From Symbiodinium natans (taxonomy: Eukaryota; Sar; Dinophyceae; Suessiales; Symbiodiniaceae), in assembly GCA_905221605.1 (NCBI GenBank), contig CAJNDS010000177.1, positions 123,501 through 187,500 on the forward strand: DNA of 64,000 bases, written 5' to 3'. Made by a program: the position numbers and the translations under genes. The notes beneath the pieces were generated by a model, which was not told the DNA's origin, did not search any database, and saw nothing but the letters and a program-made list of their open reading frames with translations. This document shows, in pieces, positions 58,213 through 64,000 of the stretch (position 1 is the stretch's first letter; every line of letters starts with the position of its first letter).

Positions 58213-59050
58213 GGGTTTAGGGTTTAGGGTTTAGGGTTTAAGGGTCTGAGGTTCCTCATACACAAAAACTACCCAACAAAAAACACAAAGGGTACCTTTA
58301 TCCCTAAACCTTTTTTTTAGTCCAGGTCAGGGTTTAGGGCTTGGGTTTTAGGATTTCGGGTTTGTTCGTGCCCTTGAATCCCCCAACCTTGCGCCTTACA
58401 GCTCGGTCCTAAGTCTTGAAATCCAACCTCCGAACCCTAAAGTTCCGAAAGCGAAATGTGGCCGAAACCCTCATGACCCCGAACTCGCAACCCGAAGCCC
58501 TAAACCCTAACCCTGCAATCCCAAAACCTCAAGCCTCAACCCTAAGCCCTGAACCCTCAACCCTTAACTTGACTCCCTTAGCCTCATCAAGCCTCAATCC
58601 TAAATCCTCCACCCTGTTTGTGTTTGGCATAGCGCGGTGCTCGTACGATGCCCAGATCAGACCCCCCACAACGCTTGCCCGGTAATCCCTAAACCCTGCT
58701 TGGGGCTTCATGGGTACTTGTAAGCAGGGAACTATGGTCGAAGCCTTATTCAGGGTACTTGAAAGCCCAATACTTAGACGTACCCATGAACTTTCAAGTA
58801 AACCCTGAAACCCAACCCCTGAATCCTCAACCCTAACCCACTTATTACCCTATAGGCTTACCAGCACCCATGAACTTTCAAGTAAACCCTGAAACCCTGA
58901 ACCCTAAATCCTACACCCTAGGCCCGAAACCCTAAACCCTAAACCCTAACCCTAAACCCTAAACCCGAAACCCGAAACCCTAAACCCTAAACCCTAAACC
59001 CTAAACCCTAAACCCTAAACCTTAGCCCCTGAACCCCCAACCTCAAGCCC
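58213..59050. other. spacer with repeats
   Basis: Short TTTAGGG array (58213-58235), CCCTAAA arrays (58925-59020), and a family A element at 58698-58800 with an extra family A right end at 58867-58884. Confidence 0.5.
58698..58800. mobile_element. MITE family A copy with a duplicated right end
   Basis: TGCTTGGGGCTTCATGGGTA at the left and GTACCCATGAACTTTCAAGTA at the right. The right end plus AACCCTGAAACCC is repeated about 84 bp downstream. Confidence 0.55.
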
Positions 59051-59054
59051 CGTG

Positions 59055-59113
59055 AGGCCGCTGCGGCAGCGCAGCGGGCGGCAGATTTGGTCACCAAGGC
59101 GCCTGCGAGGGGT
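59055..59113 (+). CDS. exon-like island
   Basis: Acceptor GTGAG|GCC; reads AAAAAQRAADLVTKAPAR and runs into TTTAGGG. Alanine-rich and helical, unrecognised. Confidence 0.4.
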
Positions 59114-59149
59114 TTAGGGTTTAGGGTTTAGGGTTTAGGGTTTAGGGTT

Positions 59150-59910
59150 TACCTGGGAATCCCTTGTGCCATAAATTCGCGTCCGCTTCGAGAGGCTGGA
59201 AAAACATGTCCTCGCGAAATTTCTGTCCGCTTGGAGGGGCTGCAAAAAAACCGTTTCCGGCCGTTAACAAAACACAATCAAAACAAGTGAAGCCGAAACA
59301 TGGACCAGTTAGGTACTCAGGCTTGAGAAGGCTGAAAGAGCTTGGTTTCAGGGCGCGGTCGTGCCTTGTAGAGGTCTGGATTACGCGGTCAGGCTCATTC
59401 TACGAGGGTTAAAAAAACAAAAATGTCCGCTTATGGACATTTTATCGGGATTGGGGTTTGTTTTTTTTTGGTCTTTTGTCGACAAAATGTCGATAAAATA
59501 TGGTTTTCCTACGGGTTACGGTTTTCCTACGGTTTCCTGCGGCTCACCAAAATCCCGAAAAAATGTCGACATTTTATTGGGATAAGGGTACGGATTTGTA
59601 GTCTTTTGCGGAAGACCCATTTCCTGTAGGTCCTTGGATCACAAAGAGTCGCGTAAGTGCTCGCAAAGCAATCCTTTTCAATCTTTTGGGCTTCAGAGAG
59701 AAGTAGCCTCGCAAGCCTCGAACTCACATATGGAGCGCGCGCACCAACGAGTTCCCTTACACAGGCAATAGGATACTTGCTTGACTATTATTAGGCTAAA
59801 CCTAAAAAATGGCCGCTTTGCCTACACCCCAAAAAAACCATTAAAAAACCGAAATACGGCCTTTCTACGGTAAAATCCAGATTTTGCCATATGGACACTA
59901 ATTTCCGGCC
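59150..59910. other. AT-rich block with its own short repeats
   Basis: Unlike its surroundings it has no telomere-type units. ACATTTTATCGGGATTGGGGT (59438) and ACATTTTATTGGGATAAGGGT (59569) are direct repeats; AATGTCGACATT is palindromic; CGTTTCCGGCCGTTAAC and ATTTCCGGCCGCTAGG recur at the two ends. It may be an inserted non-coding element. Confidence 0.45.
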
Positions 59911-59929
59911 GCTAGGATCTTCAGGTAGG

Positions 59930-60170
59930 GTTTAGGGTTTAGGGGTTAGGGTTTAGGGTTTAGGGTTTAGAGATTAGGGTTTAGGGTTTAGGGGTTTCGG
60001 GGTTTAGGGGTTTAGGGGTTTAGGGCGTAAGGGCCGAGGGGATTTAGGTCCCGACTGGACCTGGGCTTGATTGTTCTAGGGTTCTTGGAAGTAGGTTTAG
60101 GGTTTAGGGTTTAGGGTTTAGGGTTTAGGGTTTAGGGTTTAGGGTTTAGGGTTAGGGTTTAGGATGTAGG
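59930..60170. repeat. TTTAGGG arrays
   Basis: 59930-60025 is variant-rich (TTTAGGGG); 60090-60165 is clean. Confidence 0.85.
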
Positions 60171-60404
60171 GCCTGGGGATTTAGTGTTGCGAGTTTAGGC
60201 TCAGGGTTCAACGTCGGCCTCGTAAGGTTGAAGATTCTCGGCGGCGGAAGGTCTTTAGGGTTTAGGTTTTAGGGTTTAGGGTTTAGCGTTTGGGGATCCT
60301 ACAATTGAGGATAGCTTGCCTGCATCTGTCTCAGGCTCGCATTTTATCTGGTCTTAGCCCTACCCCTAAACCCGAAGCCCTAAACTGCTACACAGGGCTT
60401 TCAA

Positions 60405-60535
60405 CTGCACTAAACCCTAAACCCTAAACCCTAAACCCTAAACCCTAAACCCTAAACCCCTAACCCTAAACCCTAGTTAAACCCTAAACCCGAAACCCTA
60501 AACCCTAAACCCTAGTTGAACCCTAAACCCTAATC
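60405..60535. repeat. CCCTAAA array with duplicated CCCTAGTT(A/G)AA interruptions
   Basis: About 16 units with two CCCTAGTT interruptions spaced about 40 bp apart. Confidence 0.85.
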
Positions 60536-60767
60536 CCCACATCTTGAGAACACTAACATGCCACATACCAAGAACCGCAAACTCGTAAACCAACAAAAGG
60601 TTGGGGTTCACTCGGGCGGACCCTAAACCCCAAACCCCAAACCCTAACCCTTAAACCCTACACCCCAAACCGCACCTTGACTCCCAGCCCTCCTGCTTCA
60701 CTGCCACTTTGCTGCATTGTACCCTACGAACTTTGGGACAGTCTGAATACATATTTGGCAAGGCCTG

Positions 60768-60880
60768 ACTGCAGGCATTGGCTCTTGATGCCTCGGCCAG
60801 TGTTATCTCAATGGTATCAAGAGCTCGCCCACCTTCCGGATGAGGGCTTTGCGCCGATGCACCTGGCTATCAGACTTTAA
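60768..60880 (+). CDS. exon-like segment ending in TAA
   Basis: CTGCAG|G acceptor near 60775; reads HWLLMPRPVLSQWYQELAHL then PDEGFAPMHLAIRL and TAA (60878-60880). Likely a terminal exon, unrecognised. Confidence 0.45.
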
Positions 60881-60903
60881 GGCGTGGCTCCAGGCTGTGA
60901 ATG

Positions 60904-61068
60904 AAGGTTTAGGGTTTAGGGTTCAGGGTTTAGGGTTTAAGGTTTAGGGTTTAGGGTTTAGGGTTTAGGGTTTAGGGTTAGGGTTTAGGGTTTAGGGTTT
61001 AGGGTTTAGGGTTTAGGGTTTAGGGCTTAGGGTTTAGGGTTTAGGGTTTAGGGTTTAGGGTTTAGGGC
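60904..61068. repeat. (TTTAGGG)n array, about 22 copies
   Basis: Nearly continuous heptamers from just after the stop at 60880 to the next exon-like island. Confidence 0.92.
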
Positions 61069-61142
61069 AACTTCCGGACCGTGGCTGGTCTTGGGCACTT
61101 GGGCATCGCTGCTGTTCGGAGCCGATGTTGGCACCTTTTGGA
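61069..61142. CDS. exon-like island, strand uncertain
   Basis: Plus reads FRTVAGLGHLGIAAVRSRCW; minus reads VPTSAPNSSDAQVPKTSHGP with an AAG|GTG acceptor. Flanked by TTTAGGG before and CCCTAAA after. Confidence 0.3.
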
Positions 61143-61200
61143 ACCCTAAACCCTAAACCCTAAACCCTAAACCCTAAACCCTAAACCCTAAACCCTAAGC
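61143..61200. repeat. (CCCTAAA)n array, about 8 copies
   Basis: Perfect heptamers. Confidence 0.92.
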
Positions 61201-61732
61201 ACTTTACTGTGCCACTCCCACAATGCCTTGGAGTGAGCTTTGGTCAGTCTGGCTTGTAATGCAGTTGTTCACACGCGTTTTCAAGGCACTACGATCTCTT
61301 TAAGGCGTCACTTTCCCCTAAACCCTGAACCCCCGAACTGTAGGGTTTAGGGTTCGGAGTTTGCGTAGGGTTTAGGGCCCTTCAGGGTTTAGAGTTTAGG
61401 GTTCAGGCCTTTCCACTGACTTTCGTGCATTCCGTGAATTTCAGGTGCCAGAACAGGGCTCTTATCTTAGGTCAGCCTTCTGGTAGGGTTGAAGGGTTTT
61501 AGGAGATGAGGGCTCCGGACTCGGGTGTAGTTCGGGGCTCGGTTTCTTCTACAATGGTTTCTTATTATACAGTGGTTTCTATCATGTCGGCTCGCATTAT
61601 GGACTTGGTGAGTGTGATTAGGCTCCTTTGGAATGCTGGTGAGGGTATACATGGGGTGTATACGTTTTGGGATTAGGGTTTAGGGTATGACAGCCATGCT
61701 TCACCTAAACCCGAAACCATCCCTAAACCCTA

Positions 61733-61815
61733 AACCCTTCTAACTTCTAAACCCTAAACCCTAAACCCTTCTAACTTCTAAACCCTAAACCCTAAACCCT
61801 TCTAACTTCTAAACC
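61733..61815. repeat. three tandem 28-bp units
   Basis: CCCTTCTAACTTCTAAA followed by CCCTAAA units, repeated three times; a higher-order unit built from the heptamer. Confidence 0.85.
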
Positions 61816-61924
61816 CTAAACCCTAAACCCTAACCCCTAAACCCTAAACCCTAGACCCCGAAGCCGCCCGGCGGTGCTCAACTGGCCTCCTCCAGGCCAT
61901 CGGGCCCACGCTTAGCCCCATAGC

Positions 61925-62048
61925 CCTAAACCCTAAACACTAAACCCTATCGCCTTAAACCCTAAACCCTAAACCCTAAACCCTAAACCCTAAACCCTAA
62001 ACCCTAAACCCTAAACCCTAAACCCTAAACCCTAAACCCTAAACCCTT
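61925..62048. repeat. (CCCTAAA)n array
   Basis: About 15 heptamers after a short irregular start. Confidence 0.92.
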
Positions 62049-62054
62049 TTCGAG

Positions 62055-62131
62055 GCGTGGGGCCCTCGCGAGCGCTGGAGTGATGGGTCGCCCTCAGAGA
62101 AAAAGACGATGGCCCTGCCATCCCCTTAGCC
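62055..62131. CDS. exon-like island, strand uncertain
   Basis: Plus reads EAWGPRERWSDGSPSEKKTM to a TAG near 62128; minus reads DGRAIVFFSEGDPSLQRSRG after an AG acceptor with a GC donor. CCCTAAA lies before it and TTTAGGG after. Confidence 0.35.
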
Positions 62132-62149
62132 CTACACATCGTGATGATT

Positions 62150-62296
62150 GTTTAGGGTTTAGGGTTTAGGGTTTAGGGTTTAGGGTTTAGGGTTTAGGGT
62201 TTAGGCTTTAGGCTTTAGGCTTTAGGCTTTAGGGTCTAGGGTTTAGGGTTTAGGGTTTAGGGTTTAGGGTTTAGGGTTTAGGGTTTAGGGTTTAGG
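62150..62296. repeat. (TTTAGGG)n with a TTTAGGC block
   Basis: About 20 units; TTTAGGC occurs four times in a row at 62203-62230, as in the array at 31.5 kb. Confidence 0.9.
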
Positions 62297-62529
62297 ACCC
62301 CTGGATCCTATAGATCCCTCAGCCCTCACCCTAAAACCCACAAGCCCAGAGAATCAGAAGCAATCCTAAAATCATATCACCCTAAGCTGTAACCCCTGAA
62401 CCCTGACAACCCTAAACCCAAGGCCTAAACCCTAACCTCTAAACCCTAAACCCTAAATCCTCATCCCTAAACCCTAAACCCTAAACCCTAAACCCTAACC
62501 CCGGAAGCCCAAACAAAACCAAACGGGCA

Positions 62530-62580
62530 GGCCGACTGCCGAGCGCAGAAGACCATCCGGGCTTCTTCTAATCCCGGTCT
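62530..62580 (+). CDS. weak exon-like island
   Basis: CAG|GCC acceptor and G|GTC donor; reads ADCRAQKTIRASSNP. Low support. Confidence 0.25.
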
Positions 62581-62727
62581 TTATATCGGGTTTAGGGTTT
62601 AGGGTGTAGGGCTTGGGGTTTATGGTTTAGGTTTTGGGGTTTAGGGTTAAGGGTTTAGGGTTTATGATAAGGCTTGGGGTTTATGGTTTAGGGTTTAGGG
62701 TTTCGGGTTCCGGTTTTTAGGCAGCTT

Positions 62728-62816
62728 GTTCTTGTTGAAGTCGAGTCCCACATGAACAGGAAGAATCGGCATCTTGTAGGTATCGTTTGCAGCAACCTCC
62801 ATGAGGGCCTTACTTT
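62728..62816 (-). CDS. minus-strand exon-like segment
   Basis: On the minus strand AAG|GCC (acceptor) opens ALMEVAANDTYKMPILPVHV then GLDFNKN, ending AA|GC. This reading has better GC3 than the plus frame (QLVLVEVESHMNRKNRHLVG) and standard dinoflagellate-type edges. The protein is not recognised. If real, a minus-strand gene occupies the right end of the window. Confidence 0.4.
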
Positions 62817-62867
62817 GGACCCAGAGGGTCCCTCTGTAGTACTATTATGGAAATACGTACCCCTCAA

Positions 62868-63012
62868 CGCTAAACCCTAAACCCTAAACCCTAAACCCTA
62901 AACCCTAAACCCTAAACCCTAAACCCTAAACCCTAAACCCTAAACCCTAAACCCTAAACCCTAAACCCTAAACCCTAAACCCTAAACCCTAAACCCTAAA
63001 CCCTAAACCCTA
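62868..63012. repeat. (CCCTAAA)n array, about 20 copies
   Basis: Perfect heptamers. Confidence 0.93.
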
Positions 63013-63154
63013 CCCCTAAACCCTGTTTCCGTACTACAAATATACCCCCTGGACAAAAACTCGAAGAGTTCCATGTTCAGACTGTGGGTCCCATGCATCC
63101 ATCCCTGAACTCTAAACCCTTAAGCCTTAAGCTAAAAGCATCTGCCCCACTGAA

Positions 63155-63508
63155 ACTCTAAACCCTAAACCCTAAACCCTAAACCCTAAACCCTAAACCC
63201 TAAACCCTAAACCCTAAACCCTAAACCCTACACCTATTAAACCCTGAACCCTAAACCCTAAACCCTACACCCCACCACACCGAACCCTACTCTCTAAGCC
63301 CTAAGAGCACAGCCCAACAAAGCCTCAACCCGAACGCGGAAGACCCCAACCTCAGCGCGCGGTTTGGGGATTATTTCTCACCCGACCCTAAACCCTAAAC
63401 CCTAAACCCTAAACCCTAAACCCTAAACCCTAAACCCTAAACCCTAAACCCTAAACCCTAAACCCTAAACCCTAAACCCTACACCCTAAACCCTAAACCC
63501 TAAACCCC
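63155..63508. repeat. two CCCTAAA arrays
   Basis: 63155-63230 and 63386-63508, separated by a short unique stretch containing a few CCCTACA variants. Confidence 0.9.
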
Positions 63509-63557
63509 ACCACTAGAGATATTAGGGTTTTTCCTTTGGTTTTTTTCGGGGGATTCA

Positions 63558-63612
63558 GGGCGCCGCGATCCAGACTGTGTCCTGTCCGCAGCAGCTGGGC
63601 ACCGAGGGCTAG
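63558..63612 (+). CDS. exon-like segment ending in TAG
   Basis: TTCAG|GGCGCC acceptor; reads GAAIQTVSCPQQLGTEG and TAG (63610-63612). Short and unrecognised. Confidence 0.3.
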
Positions 63613-63789
63613 CCCGCAGCGGGGCTGATTATTGGCTTAGTTTGGGGTTTAGGGTTTAGGGTTTAGGGTTTAGGGTTTAAGGCGATAGGGTTTAGGCCTT
63701 AGGGCTTATGCTATAGGGCCCATCGTGGCCCTTATGGTCTTTCAGCAAGCAAGGGCACCTTCGCAAATTGCTCGGCCAGCTGGGCCGAA

Positions 63790-63835
63790 GTACCTACCTA
63801 CCTACCTTCCTACCTACCTACCTACCTACCTACTC
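63790..63835. repeat. (CCTA)n microsatellite
   Basis: About ten CCTA units with one CCTT interruption. Confidence 0.92.
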
Positions 63836-64000
63836 ACACACCTGCGCACCTAACAGTCAGTCCACCCCAACGCAACCCACTATACACCTCCTCAATTCTT
63901 TAAGTGGGCATCATAGCCAGCCACTGCTGCTCAACCCTACCTAACCCTCCCTTTGGAGGCTTTTTTTCGGGTTCGGCTTTTGAGCCATGGGCGCAGTGGT
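63836..64000. other. window end, no gene seen
   Basis: Unique sequence ending in TTTTTTTCGGGTTCGGCTTT and an ATG near 63987. Nothing can be assigned. Confidence 0.35.

Overview
The window is nuclear DNA of a dinoflagellate, most likely Symbiodiniaceae-like. The evidence is protein-coding sequence cut into very short exons (often 35-150 bp), splice donors that are GT, GC or GA paired with AG|G acceptors, PPR proteins built on 'SAAISACEK..QWQ' repeats, and ankyrin proteins with the 'MLRV...' N-terminus seen in dinoflagellates (family recall). Introns and spacers are packed with telomere-type heptamers (TTTAGGG/CCCTAAA). All well supported genes read on the + strand. Species and chromosome position cannot be told from the sequence.

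Layout. 0.2-8.35 kb: 3' part of a PARP (ADP-ribosyltransferase) gene, ten exons whose phases join into one 325-codon frame. 8.75-15.78 kb: exons ending in the C-terminal half of an eEF3-like ABC-F ATPase domain; membership of the exons before 11.8 kb is uncertain. 17.15-18.73 kb: intronless MFS transporter. 19.67-57.05 kb: one very long DNMT2/TRDMT1-like C5-methyltransferase gene. Its conserved motifs occur in the correct order at 20.2, 23.2, 29.2, 32.7, 34.5, 37.1, 42.4, 48.1, 53.5, 56.2 and 57.0 kb. Other units lie inside its introns: an intronless 12-repeat PPR gene (21.3-22.7 kb), a six-exon PPR gene (25.6-28.2 kb), a complete 12-exon ankyrin gene of 362 codons (38.55-41.70 kb) and a frame-broken LINE-type retrotransposon (about 44.1-48.0 kb). 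57-64 kb: mostly telomere-type arrays with several exon-like islands of uncertain strand.

The most interesting signal concerns intron origin. Many introns are bounded by direct repeats of exon sequence: the first 2-13 or more intron bases equal the first bases of the next exon, so the donor dinucleotide is inherited from exon sequence and is often GA or GC. Several introns are short elements with terminal inverted repeats. One family begins GA(T/C)CCTTGGGGAC and ends GTCCCC(A/T)AG; members or relatives occur in three introns of the ankyrin gene and its 5' end in one intron of the second PPR gene. Another family (TACTTGGAGGTTCATGGGTA) forms a 70-bp-arm hairpin inside a PARP intron. This matches introner-type intron gain. 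At least five further small inverted-repeat families are scattered through introns and spacers.

Limits: exon edges were chosen by reading-frame continuity and by recalled family alignments, with no transcript or database support. Joining the methyltransferase exons into one gene rests on motif order and could be changed by an assembly error.
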